A DNA stretch of 33,344 bases. It comes from an uncultured Collinsella sp. (GTDB lineage Bacteria; Actinomycetota; Coriobacteriia; Coriobacteriales; Coriobacteriaceae). The translations under genes were made by a program, and so were the position numbers. Position 1 is the stretch's first letter. Each line of letters starts with the position of its first letter. The notes beneath the pieces are model-generated. The model had not been told where the DNA came from, made no database searches, and worked only from the letters and a program-made list of their open reading frames with translations. Location: contig CATZMG010000017.1 in NCBI GenBank assembly GCA_958421655.1, positions 1 to 33,344 on the forward strand, read 5' to 3'. Positions 7,655 through 15,129 of this stretch are shown here, one piece after another.

Positions 7655-9076
7655 CTACTCTATCAGGTCGTTGTGGCGCTCGATAGCATCCGCTACCGTA
7701 CCGCCCTCATCCACAATAAGCGAACGGCGCTTGGGCGAGATGATGCGCTGGGCGGGGTACACGCCGCGGTGTCCGCCGGTTAGGTAGCTGATAAAGGCCA
7801 CGATGACAAAGAACCCGGCGGCCGTGCCGTGGAACAGGTCGATGGCCATCATGCAGGTGGTGATGGGCACGTTGAGGCCGGCGCAGAACACGCCGAGCAT
7901 GCCGAGAGCCGCCAGAAAACTGGGGTCAAGTCCGGTAAGGCAACCGATCCAGCCACCGAGTGCCGCGCCGATGCCGAACAGGGGCGTGACCTCGCCGCCT
8001 TGGAAGCCCGCGCCCAGGGTAAGCGCTGTGACGACTAACTTGATGGCTGCGTCCGCCAGGGTGGTGTTGCCGGCAAATCCGGCGCCTGAAAGCCACGTGG
8101 AAAGGCCGGCGTAGTTCCAGGCGTCGAGGAGGGCATAGGCGGACAAAACCACGAGTGCGCCTATGAGTGCGCGAACGAGGTAATTGGTGATAAAGCGACC
8201 GTACCGGCTCTTGACGGTTCGAACCGACCAGGCAAAGAGACGTGCCGTCAGACCGAAGATGATGGCGCTGATAACAACGATGACAACCGTCCGTGGTGTC
8301 ATGGTGGGAACGCTGGCGATGACATTCGCTTCGTACTCGGTACCCAGGGCGAGTGATGTAAAGTAGCCGGTAAACGAGGCGACCAGACAGTAGATGCCCG
8401 CGGTGTAGTCGATCTTGCCGATAAAGCACATTTCCATGCCAAAGAACGCGCCGGCAAGGGGCGAACCGAATACGGCGCCAAAAGCGGATGAGATGCCGGC
8501 GAGCATGAGGTCGTGGTGGTCATGCTTTTTGAGGTGGGCGAGGCTCGAGATGTTGCTGGCGATGGTGCCGCCAATCTGCACCGCGGCTCCCTCGCGACCG
8601 GCCGACCCGCCCGTTAGGTGCGTGAGCGTGGAGCAGACGAAGGTGAGAACGGCCATGCGCATATGGATAAGGCGTGTGCCCAGGGCGGAGTCGATGACCA
8701 GGTTGTTACCTCGTTTGGCGGCAAGGCCGTGGTTTTTGTACACCCATGCGGTGGCAACGCCCACAACGGGAAGCAACGCGTAAATCCACACGTGGTGCTC
8801 GCGATAATCGGTCGCGATATTCAGCGAGGCCAAAAATGCCCAAGCGGCAACACCCATGGCGAGCGAGACGATGACGACGAGCGCGAGCAGTTTGGCGCTT
8901 GCAAACAGGTTGCGGGCGTTGCGGCGTGTGTCGGCGGCCAAGAGCTGCTCGGAGCGGGTGAGTTGACGCCTGCCGGCCATGATGACGTCGCTAAGGGAGA
9001 AAAAGCCGCCATCGTCGAGCGGCTGGGAATGATCCTGCGCTTCGTTTGCGCTTTCGGGTTTGTTGTTATGAGCCAT
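7655..9076 (-). CDS. CLC-family chloride/anion channel or antiporter
   Basis: The 473-residue protein is a CLC transporter with a hydrophilic N-terminus of about 60 residues. The signature GGSAGREGAAVQIGG contains the gating glutamate. The third motif reads GGEVTPLFGIGAALGG in place of the classic GxFxP. The first motif region reads RGNNLVIDS and lacks the canonical GSGIP. These departures recall the fluoride-exporting CLC branch, but I cannot place it firmly, so chloride, fluoride or another anion remain possible. Start: ATG 9076 behind GAGGAAT on the minus strand. A TATAAT box (9106-9111, minus strand) lies about 30 bases upstream. I see no fluoride riboswitch in the leader. There is no CBS domain pair. 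Confidence 0.86.
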   Translation of the reverse strand: MAHNNKPESANEAQDHSQPLDDGGFFSLSDVIMAGRRQLTRSEQLLAADTRRNARNLFASAKLLALVVIVSLAMGVAAWAFLASLNIATDYREHHVWIYALLPVVGVATAWVYKNHGLAAKRGNNLVIDSALGTRLIHMRMAVLTFVCSTLTHLTGGSAGREGAAVQIGGTIASNISSLAHLKKHDHHDLMLAGISSAFGAVFGSPLAGAFFGMEMCFIGKIDYTAGIYCLVASFTGYFTSLALGTEYEANVIASVPTMTPRTVVIVVISAIIFGLTARLFAWSVRTVKSRYGRFITNYLVRALIGALVVLSAYALLDAWNYAGLSTWLSGAGFAGNTTLADAAIKLVVTALTLGAGFQGGEVTPLFGIGAALGGWIGCLTGLDPSFLAALGMLGVFCAGLNVPITTCMMAIDLFHGTAAGFFVIVAFISYLTGGHRGVYPAQRIISPKRRSLIVDEGGTVADAIERHNDLIE

Positions 9077-9285
9077 ATATTCCTCTTTTAGGTTGCAACG
9101 CAAGCATTATAAAACGCGGCAAGCGCGACGAGCCGGTGGGTTGGTTTCCATTCTGTTTCGCGGCTTGCGGCCGACAGGTGTATTTGCGGGTACAGGCCAA
9201 ATCGCGGTCGCGCGTCGGGGATTATACTGAGACAAGCATAAAGAATCGGCGCTCCTGTTGTGCGCCGTGGCATTAAGAGGTGCAT

Positions 9286-10548
9286 ATGGCAGAGAAACTC
9301 ATTCCGCTGGAGGACGCGCAGTCGATTGTTCTGTCGCACGTTGCTCCGACCAATCTCGTAGAGATTCCCGTGTGGCAGGCGGCTGGTTTTCCCTTGGCCG
9401 AGGACGCGGTGGCCGATATCGACATTTCGCCGTTTGCCAACAGCGCTATGGACGGATATGCCGTGCGCTCGGCGGACTTGGCGCAGGCGTCTGGTGAGAC
9501 GCCTGTGACGCTCGACGTTATCGGACACGAGGCTGCGGGCCATGTGTTTGAGGGTGCTCTTGGCCCGGGCGAGACGGTCCGCATTATGACAGGCGCGCCG
9601 GTGCCCGAGGGTGCCGACGCCGTAGTGAAATACGAGATCGTCGAGGTGCTTGACGGCGATGGCAACGAGGGCTCGCACGTCCGCTTCTCGGCGCCGGCCA
9701 AGGTGGGGGAGAACGTTCGCTCTGCCGCCGAGGAGGCCCATGCCGGCGATGTTGTGATACACGCCGGCGAGGTCGTGGCTCCGGCGGGCGCGGGCCTGCT
9801 GGCAAGCGCCGGTTACGCGAGCGTGAAGGTGCACGCTGCCCCACGTGTGGGCATCATCTCGCTGGGCACGGAATTGGTCGCACCGAGTAAAGTACCGGCG
9901 CGCGGTCAGATTCGCGATTCCAACTCCTCGGCGTTGATGGCCGAAGCACTCGATGCAGGAGCCGAGCCCGTGTTCTACGGCATTGCGTCTGATGATGAGC
10001 AGGCGATTGCCGAGCTGGTGCATCGTGCCGTGCAGGAGTGCGATTTTGTCATTACGAGCGGAGGCGCCTCGGCGGGCGATTACGACTATGTGACGGCACT
10101 CGTCCGGCGCGAGGGCGAGGTGCTGTTCGATCGCATCTCGATGCGTCCGGGCAAGGCCATCACGTTTGGCTTGCTCGGGGGTAAGCCCTACCTGGGGCTT
10201 TCAGGCAATCCGGCTGCGGCGTATGTGGGCTTTGAGATGCTCGCCCGTCCGGCGATTCGCAAGATGCGCGGCTTTGCCGAGGGTCCGCGTCCCGTGCAGC
10301 AGGCGACGCTCACGCACGGTGTGAAAAAGCGCCAGGACCGACGCTTCTTCGATCGCGCCACGGTTTTGCGCGACCCCAAGACCGGTGAGCTGATGGTGAC
10401 CGCGGCCAAGACGCAGAATTCGGCGCTGCTCGGCACGATGCAGCGGGCCAACTGCCTGCTGCGTATTGACGAAGGACCGTGCGAGCTCAAGGCGGGAGAT
10501 GTCGTGGACGTTGTTCGCGTCGACCTGCCCGAGGGCACCGTGTTGTAG
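9286..10548 (+). CDS. moeA: Molybdopterin molybdenumtransferase MoeA
   Basis: The 420-residue enzyme inserts molybdate into adenylated molybdopterin, the last step of Moco synthesis. Family landmarks are the N-terminal SPFANSAMDGYAVRSAD (about residues 46-62), RIMTGAPVPEGADAVV, GTELV, the MPT-binding domain stretch ITSGGASAGDYDYV near 250-265, and MRPGKAITFG with GLSGNPAAAYVGFE. Domain IV closes the protein. Start: ATG 9286 behind AAGAGG. TATACT (9223-9228) is a possible -10 element, and a CGGCGC/GCGCCG hairpin (9247-9267) lies in the leader. The stop codon overlaps the ribosome-binding site of the next gene, so the two are probably translated together. Confidence 0.96.
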   Translation: MAEKLIPLEDAQSIVLSHVAPTNLVEIPVWQAAGFPLAEDAVADIDISPFANSAMDGYAVRSADLAQASGETPVTLDVIGHEAAGHVFEGALGPGETVRIMTGAPVPEGADAVVKYEIVEVLDGDGNEGSHVRFSAPAKVGENVRSAAEEAHAGDVVIHAGEVVAPAGAGLLASAGYASVKVHAAPRVGIISLGTELVAPSKVPARGQIRDSNSSALMAEALDAGAEPVFYGIASDDEQAIAELVHRAVQECDFVITSGGASAGDYDYVTALVRREGEVLFDRISMRPGKAITFGLLGGKPYLGLSGNPAAAYVGFEMLARPAIRKMRGFAEGPRPVQQATLTHGVKKRQDRRFFDRATVLRDPKTGELMVTAAKTQNSALLGTMQRANCLLRIDEGPCELKAGDVVDVVRVDLPEGTVL

Positions 10549-10558
10549 GAGGAATGCT

Positions 10559-11038
10559 GTGGAGTTGAAGATATCGATTGTGACGTGCTCGGACACGCGT
10601 GATCTTGCCCAGGACGAGGCTGGAGCCGCACTCGAGGAACTTATCGAGGCACAGGGCTGGACGGTCGCCTCACATGTGGTCGTGCGCGATGACGTCAGCG
10701 AGATTGGTGATGCCATTGTGGAAGCCGCCGATGAGTGCCACGCCAATGTCGTGCTCACCTGCGGCGGCACGGGGCTTTCGATGCGCGATGTGACGCCCGA
10801 GGCGACGCGTGCCGTCTGCGACCGCGATGTGCCGGGTATTGCAGAGGCGATTCGCGCGTACTCCATGACCAAGACGCGCCGCGCCATGCTCTCGCGCGCT
10901 ATTTGCATGCAACGAGGTCATACACTTGTCGTAAACTTTCCCGGTTCTACGAAGGCCGCCCGCGAAAGCTGGGAGGCCATAGCAGACCAGCTGGAGCATG
11001 CGGCTCAGATGACAGCGGGCGGCGGACATACCAACTAA
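10559..11038 (+). CDS. mogA: Molybdopterin adenylyltransferase, MogA/MoaB family
   Basis: The 159-residue product has the MoCF (MPT-binding) fold: TCSDTRDLAQDEAG at residues 8-21, TCGGTGLSMRDVTPEAT near 67-83, and the C-terminal VNFPGSTKAARESWEAI. It adenylates molybdopterin, providing the MoeA substrate. MogA and MoaB paralogues are hard to separate by sequence alone. The start is GTG 10559: AGGAGG (10547-10552) overlaps the moeA TAG (10546-10548) and is six bases from the GTG. No in-frame ATG with a ribosome site exists. A terminator follows 13 bases after the stop. Confidence 0.92.
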   Translation: MELKISIVTCSDTRDLAQDEAGAALEELIEAQGWTVASHVVVRDDVSEIGDAIVEAADECHANVVLTCGGTGLSMRDVTPEATRAVCDRDVPGIAEAIRAYSMTKTRRAMLSRAICMQRGHTLVVNFPGSTKAARESWEAIADQLEHAAQMTAGGGHTN

Positions 11039-11050
11039 GCGGTTTACCTG

Positions 11051-11088
11051 CGGCGGGGCGACCTGAACGGCTGCTCCGCCTTTGTTTT
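11051..11088 (+). terminator. Rho-independent terminator of moeA-mogA
   Basis: GGCGGGGC (11052-11059) pairs with GCTCCGCC (11073-11080) through one G-U wobble, followed by TTTGTTTT. The loop of 13 bases is somewhat long. Confidence 0.7.
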
Positions 11089-11128
11089 CCACCGAAGCGA
11101 CGCCGAGGTGCACGCTAACTCGAAACTA

Positions 11129-11197
11129 TATTCTCTGACGAGAATAATTTCTCACTATCATTATTCGCGCGAAAGTATAATCTGATTGCAGATTATA
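11129..11197. promoter_or_regulatory. modA promoter region with three dyads
   Basis: Three inverted repeats lie close together upstream of modABC. They are TATTCTC/GAGAATA with a 4-base spacer (11129-11146), the palindrome TTCGCGCGAA (11164-11173), and TATAATCTG/CAGATTATA with a 4-base spacer (11176-11197). The first six bases of the last dyad read TATAAT and could be the -10 hexamer, so a protein bound there would block transcription. The E. coli ModE consensus is not evident. No convincing -35 was found. Confidence 0.55.
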
Positions 11198-11241
11198 GCC
11201 CGCGGTGGGGTACCCGGGCACAAGGTCCGAAAGGGTTGAAT

Positions 11242-12114
11242 ATGTTCGATATGGTTTCTCGCCGCGGATTCGTCTCGCTTTCTGCTGTCGCCGCTGCCGG
11301 CCTTGGTCTTGCCGGCTGCTCGGGCAGCAAGACGTCCGAGCCGGCCGGATCCGATGCCGGTTCTGCCAAGGCATCTTCCAAGAAAGCTGTCGAGCTGCAA
11401 GTCTTTGCCGCCAACTCGCTTGAGAAGGCTCTGCCCGAGGTCCAAGAGCTTTACACCGACCAGACCGGCACCACCTTTGCCGACACGCAGTTTAAGGCCT
11501 CCGGCGACCTCGTTGAGCAGATGCGTGCCGGCGCCACGGTCGACGTGCTCATCACGGCCTCCAAGGACACCATGGATGACGCTGAGACCGCCGAGCTCGT
11601 CGACGCCGACACGCGTGAGGACATGTTCGTCAACGACCTCGTGATCATTCGCGCCGAGGGCTCCGACACCAAGGTCGAGGCCATTGCCGACGTTGCGAAC
11701 CTGGAAGGCATGATTGCCATTGGCGACGCCAAGACCGTTCCCGCCGGCACGTACGCTAACCAGGCCCTGGCCTCCGTGGGCCTCTACACCGGCATCGAGG
11801 GCGACGACGGCGAGTATGCTCCCGAGATCGCCGACAAGGTCGCACTGGCCGATAAGGTCGGCACCGCTGCCGCCTACGTCTCTACAGGCGACTGCGTGGC
11901 CGGTTTTGTCTACAGCTCCGATATCTTCCGCTACGACGGCATCGAGGAGGCCTTCGTGTGCCCCGAGGATTCGCACAAGCCCATCGTGTACCCGGGTGCC
12001 GTTGCCGAGAGCTCCGAGCATGACGACGAGGCCAAGGCGTTCATCGACTTCTGTCTGACCAACAAGAAAGCTCAGAAGATTTGGGCTAAGTACGGCTTTG
12101 AACTTTCCGCGTAG
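11242..12114 (+). CDS. modA: Molybdate-binding lipoprotein ModA
   Basis: The 290-residue protein is the substrate-binding component of the molybdate ABC importer. It starts with a twin-arginine-like signal (SRRGF, residues 6-10) and a lipobox, LAGC, with the lipidated cysteine at 26. This implies a folded, membrane-anchored lipoprotein outside the membrane. The mature part carries ModA hallmarks: VFAANSLEKALPEVQ, FKASGDLVEQMRAGATVDVLITAS, and IGDAKTVPAGTYANQAL in the second lobe. Tungstate may also be bound. Start: ATG 11242 behind GAAAGGG. The upstream region holds three dyads that probably control the modABC unit. Confidence 0.94.
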   Translation: MFDMVSRRGFVSLSAVAAAGLGLAGCSGSKTSEPAGSDAGSAKASSKKAVELQVFAANSLEKALPEVQELYTDQTGTTFADTQFKASGDLVEQMRAGATVDVLITASKDTMDDAETAELVDADTREDMFVNDLVIIRAEGSDTKVEAIADVANLEGMIAIGDAKTVPAGTYANQALASVGLYTGIEGDDGEYAPEIADKVALADKVGTAAAYVSTGDCVAGFVYSSDIFRYDGIEEAFVCPEDSHKPIVYPGAVAESSEHDDEAKAFIDFCLTNKKAQKIWAKYGFELSA

Positions 12115-12182
12115 TGCGGCTTGGCGCGATAATTCCATCGTTTTGCGTTTCACTCCGTCCTTGTATTCTCTTGGAGCTTTTC

Positions 12183-13625
12183 GTGCTTAATAGATTCCGC
12201 ATGCTTGTCGCCTGTGCTTTGACCTTCGCGCTTTGTTGGGTGCCGGGATTTGCGTTTGCTGGGGACACTGAGGACGGGGCCCAGGTTGCTGCGACCGCTC
12301 ATGGGCTTTCCTATGGGATCGAGGGTTTTGAGCGGTTGGCCAAGGGGACCGCCCGTATCATGGAGGGCCAGCCTGAGGGCTACCGGTTTCCCGTTGACGA
12401 GGACGTGGACCTTGTAGTGGCGCCTGCTGCCGATCACGTTGTGGTGTGGATATCGCCCAAGGCGGTCGAGAAATATGGATTGGATCCGCAGGACAACGAG
12501 TGCGTATCGGGTCTCAAGGCCCTCGTCTGTGATCTCGACAGCGCAAACTGCATGGGAGGTGCGCAGCTAGGGGACATGGATCTTCCTTGGTATGTCACGG
12601 CGGAAACAACGTTTGACGCCGGCGGGTATACCTATGGCTTTGATGAGCGCGGTGCGGATGGGGACCGCTATGTGGTGATTTCATCGGCCTCGGGTGATGC
12701 CAAGGGCGGAGCGCGTTGGCTTGATAGCGCTCAAATGGTAGAAGCATCGTCTGTCGTGTTGCAGGATGAGCAGGGGCCCTTGACCTCTCTGGCCTCCTTT
12801 TTGGGCGGCATCGACTATCGCCCGTTTTGGGTGTCCATTAAGACGAGCGGTCTTGCCCTGCTGATCTCCTTTGCGCTGGGCCTGTTCGCCGCGTGGAAGA
12901 CTATGGGTACCTCGAGTCACATCAAGGGCCTGCTCGATTCGGTCTTTACGATTCCTATGGTGCTGCCGCCCACGGTCTGCGGCTTTCTGCTTCTCATGCT
13001 GTTTGGCCGCTCGACCGGGGTGGGCCAGTGGCTCATCGCGCACGGCGTCTCGATCGTCTTTACGTGGCCGGCGGCGGTGATCTCTGCCGTGGTGGTGTCG
13101 TTCCCGCTCGTCTACCGCACGGCGCTCGGAGCCTTCGAGAGCCTCGACACGCAGATGCTCGATGCGGCGCGCACGCTGGGCTGGTCCGAGCGTCGCATCT
13201 TCACCAAGCTTATGATGCCGCTCGGCTGGCCCTCCATCGCCGCCGGCACGGTGCTCGCCTTCGCGCGTGCCATGGGCGAGTTTGGCTGCACGCTGTTCTT
13301 TGCGGGCAACTACGCCGGTATTACGCAGACCATTCCCATCGCCATCTACTTTGAGTGGATGGGCGGCAACACGTCCGTGGCCCTCTTTTGGGTCGTTGTC
13401 GTGATCGTGTTTAGTTTCCTGGTCATTCTGTGCATCAACATGTACACGGTGCATTCGCAAAAGTACCGCGAGCGCGGCCTGTCCCGCGCGGAGCGCAAGC
13501 AGGCCAAGCAGCCGAGCGGTCAGACCGATTCGCTCGACCCAGTCGGCGGCGATGTGCTGCGTATCGATCGCGAGGCGTTGGCCGAACTTATGCGCGATGA
13601 TTTTGCTTTGCAGGGAGGTCGATAG
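12183..13625 (+). CDS. modB: Molybdate ABC permease ModB with an extracytoplasmic N-terminal domain
   Basis: The protein is about 480 residues, roughly twice the usual ModB. Residues 1-26 look like a signal peptide or first helix ending in FAFA. Residues 27 to about 212 form a hydrophilic domain I do not recognise, with three cysteines. The permease core runs from about 213 (PFWVSIKTSGLALLISF) to about 420 and includes the EAA loop (DAARTLGWSERRIFTKLMMP) that contacts ModC. A basic then acidic cytoplasmic tail of about 60 residues closes it. The start GTG 12183 is preceded by TTGGAG at six bases; an earlier GTG at 12114 overlaps the modA stop but lacks a ribosome site. It follows modA by 68 bases and precedes modC by 3. 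Confidence 0.88.
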   Translation: MLNRFRMLVACALTFALCWVPGFAFAGDTEDGAQVAATAHGLSYGIEGFERLAKGTARIMEGQPEGYRFPVDEDVDLVVAPAADHVVVWISPKAVEKYGLDPQDNECVSGLKALVCDLDSANCMGGAQLGDMDLPWYVTAETTFDAGGYTYGFDERGADGDRYVVISSASGDAKGGARWLDSAQMVEASSVVLQDEQGPLTSLASFLGGIDYRPFWVSIKTSGLALLISFALGLFAAWKTMGTSSHIKGLLDSVFTIPMVLPPTVCGFLLLMLFGRSTGVGQWLIAHGVSIVFTWPAAVISAVVVSFPLVYRTALGAFESLDTQMLDAARTLGWSERRIFTKLMMPLGWPSIAAGTVLAFARAMGEFGCTLFFAGNYAGITQTIPIAIYFEWMGGNTSVALFWVVVVIVFSFLVILCINMYTVHSQKYRERGLSRAERKQAKQPSGQTDSLDPVGGDVLRIDREALAELMRDDFALQGGR

Positions 13626-13628
13626 GCC

Positions 13629-14699
13629 ATGTCGCTCGTTCTGGATATTAAAAAGCGCTATCCCGGGTTTATGCTCGACATGCAGCTTGAGGCCGGCGAG
13701 GAGCGCGTTGGCTTGCTCGGTGCCTCCGGATGCGGCAAGAGCTGCACCTTGCGCTGCATTGCCGGCGTGGAGACGCCCGACGAGGGCAAGATCGTCGTCA
13801 ACGGCGTGACCTTTTTTGACTCGGCGGCGGGCATCAACCTGTCGCCCCAGGAGCGCAAGTGTGCCCTGCTGTTCCAAAACTATCAGCTGTTTCCCAACAT
13901 GACGGTGGCCGATAACGTGTGCGCCGGCGTAAAGGACGCGGGCGACGCCGCCGCGCGCAAGCAACTTGCCGAGCGCTACCTGAGTATCTTTGGACTGGCC
14001 GACTTTGCCGACCGCTATCCCGCGTGCCTCTCGGGCGGTCAGCAGCAACGTGTGGCGCTTGCGCGCATGGTGGCGGCGCATCCGGGCATCTTTATGTTCG
14101 ACGAGCCCATGAGCGCGCTCGATGCGTATCTTAAGAGCGCGCTTGAGCAAAACATGCTCGACCTGTTCGACGTCTGTAGCCGTACCGTGCTCTACGTGAG
14201 CCACGATATTGACGAGGCGTGCCGCCTGTGCCAGCGCATCTGCGTGATGCATAACGGGCATGTGGAGGAGATCGGCTCCGTCGAGGACGTGGTCCGCCGT
14301 CCGCAGACGTTGGCGGCACTGCGCCTGACGGGCTGCAAGAACACAAGCCGCGCACGAAAGATTGGGCCCGAAGAAGTTGAGGCCCTCGACTGGGGCATGA
14401 CCTTTAACGTGGGTCGCGAGGTTCCCGATAATGTGGCGTACCTGGGCATTCGCGCAAGCTACTTCCATGTTGACAATCGTGCTGAGCGGGGTCGCAACAG
14501 CTACGATTTGCACGTGGCCCGTGTGAGCGATTCGCGCTTTGAGCGGCTGGTGTTGCTGGACGTGCCGCGCGTTGATGCGCCCACGCGTCTGCAGTGGAAG
14601 GTCAACAAAGTGGGCATGCCTGTCGACGAGCTGCCGCAAGCAGGCGAGACGCTGCGCATGCATTTTGATGCCAGCAGGATCCATTTGGTTTGTCGATAG
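13629..14699 (+). CDS. modC: Molybdate ABC transporter ATPase ModC
   Basis: The 356-residue ATPase energises molybdate uptake. Walker A, GASGCGKSC, is at residues 31-39; the Q-loop is in LLFQNYQLFPNM; the signature LSGGQQQRVALAR starts at 134; Walker B, FMFDEP, is near 155-160; and the switch histidine lies in YVSHDIDEA. The C-terminal third (about residues 235-356) takes the place of the MOP/TOBE molybdate-sensing domain but matches it weakly. Start: ATG 13629, three bases after the modB stop, with GGGAGG inside the end of modB. A terminator-like hairpin follows. Together with modA and modB it makes a complete importer next to the Moco genes. Confidence 0.92.
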   Translation: MSLVLDIKKRYPGFMLDMQLEAGEERVGLLGASGCGKSCTLRCIAGVETPDEGKIVVNGVTFFDSAAGINLSPQERKCALLFQNYQLFPNMTVADNVCAGVKDAGDAAARKQLAERYLSIFGLADFADRYPACLSGGQQQRVALARMVAAHPGIFMFDEPMSALDAYLKSALEQNMLDLFDVCSRTVLYVSHDIDEACRLCQRICVMHNGHVEEIGSVEDVVRRPQTLAALRLTGCKNTSRARKIGPEEVEALDWGMTFNVGREVPDNVAYLGIRASYFHVDNRAERGRNSYDLHVARVSDSRFERLVLLDVPRVDAPTRLQWKVNKVGMPVDELPQAGETLRMHFDASRIHLVCR

Positions 14700-14710
14700 C
14701 GCCGGTTAAT

Positions 14711-14745
14711 GCCGTCGGGGATATAAGCCTCGGCGGCTTCGTCTT
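14711..14745 (+). terminator. Probable terminator of modABC
   Basis: GCCGTCGGGG (14711-14720) pairs with CCTCGGCGGC (14728-14737) through two G-U pairs and is followed by TTCGTCTT, a weak U-tract. Confidence 0.6.
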
Positions 14746-14841
14746 GCCGTTCGCCGAATGAGGAATGACAAACCTTTATCAATTAAGATAATTATTTATT
14801 AAACGACGGCACACGACGCTGTCGTACGAATGTCAACGGTG
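14746..14841. other. AT-rich spacer upstream of the DCCP operon
   Basis: No gene is visible. About 14777-14805 is strikingly AT-rich for this genome and holds no open frame of note. A small inverted repeat, ACGAC/GTCGT, lies at 14813-14825. The stretch may be an upstream promoter or regulator-binding region for the leader that starts near 14877. Confidence 0.35.
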
Positions 14842-14870
14842 TTCGTCTGGACGATGACCGCTGATATAGT
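14842..14870 (+). promoter_or_regulatory. Candidate promoter of the DCCP-importer operon
   Basis: TTCGTC (14842-14847) and TATAGT (14865-14870) are spaced by 17 bases. Transcription would begin near 14877, about ten bases before the ribosome site of the small leader ORF. The -35 overlaps a TCGTC/GACGA dyad (14843-14854). Confidence 0.45.
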
Positions 14871-14900
14871 TGACCTTGACTGGTTAAGGAGGGTGCGCAC

Positions 14901-14969
14901 ATGCCGCAGACGACATACATTCGCCGCGTTGCCGCGCGCGCCCTGTATATGGCTCGGAGCCGCATATGA
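14901..14969 (+). CDS. Candidate 22-residue leader peptide
   Basis: An ATG at 14901 is preceded by a strong ribosome site, AAGGAGG (14886-14892), eight bases upstream. The frame encodes MPQTTYIRRVAARALYMARS plus RI, then TGA. The peptide contains five arginines but no long run of one amino acid. Its 3' end and stop codon lie within a hairpin (CGGAGCCG 14955-14962 with CGGCTCCG 14983-14990), so ribosome position could change the fold of the leader. The arrangement resembles attenuation leaders. Translation is inferred from the ribosome site only; the frame is too short to judge by coding bias. Confidence 0.45.
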   Translation: MPQTTYIRRVAARALYMARSRI

Positions 14970-15126
14970 GCAGGTATGTTCACGGCTCCGGGAGAGACGA
15001 CGCACAACTAAATAACCGTCCGCAAGGCAGGTTCCCTAAAATTCCGGGTTTGAGCACGACCGGGCAATCGCCGTCCGTCGTGCATCGATAACGCCGTTAT
15101 CCGTTTTTTGGTTCGAGAGGGGAACC
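14955..15126 (+). promoter_or_regulatory. Structured 5' leader, possible attenuator or riboswitch
   Basis: Several pairings can be drawn before the DCCP start. They are CGGAGCCG/CGGCTCCG (14955-14990); GCACGAC (15054-15060) with GTCGTGC (15077-15083); GATAAC-GCC-GTTATC (15087-15101) followed by CG and TTTTTT (15104-15109), a short terminator-like hairpin; and GGTTC/GAACC (15110-15126), which places the ribosome site GAGAGGG in its loop. Upstream GGTTCCC (15030-15036) can instead pair with GGGAACC (15120-15126) and cover the ribosome site. No known riboswitch family is recognised. Confidence 0.45.
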
Positions 15127-15129
15127 GTC

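Noticed and set aside
9077..9285. Fluoride riboswitch before the CLC gene
   Set aside because: I could not find the conserved pseudoknot elements of the crcB motif in the minus-strand leader.
12681..14684. A 667-codon open frame on the minus strand opposite modB and modC
   Set aside because: It mirrors two well-supported genes. GC-rich third positions keep the antisense frame open, and the product is a His/Arg/Ala-rich sequence with no domain.
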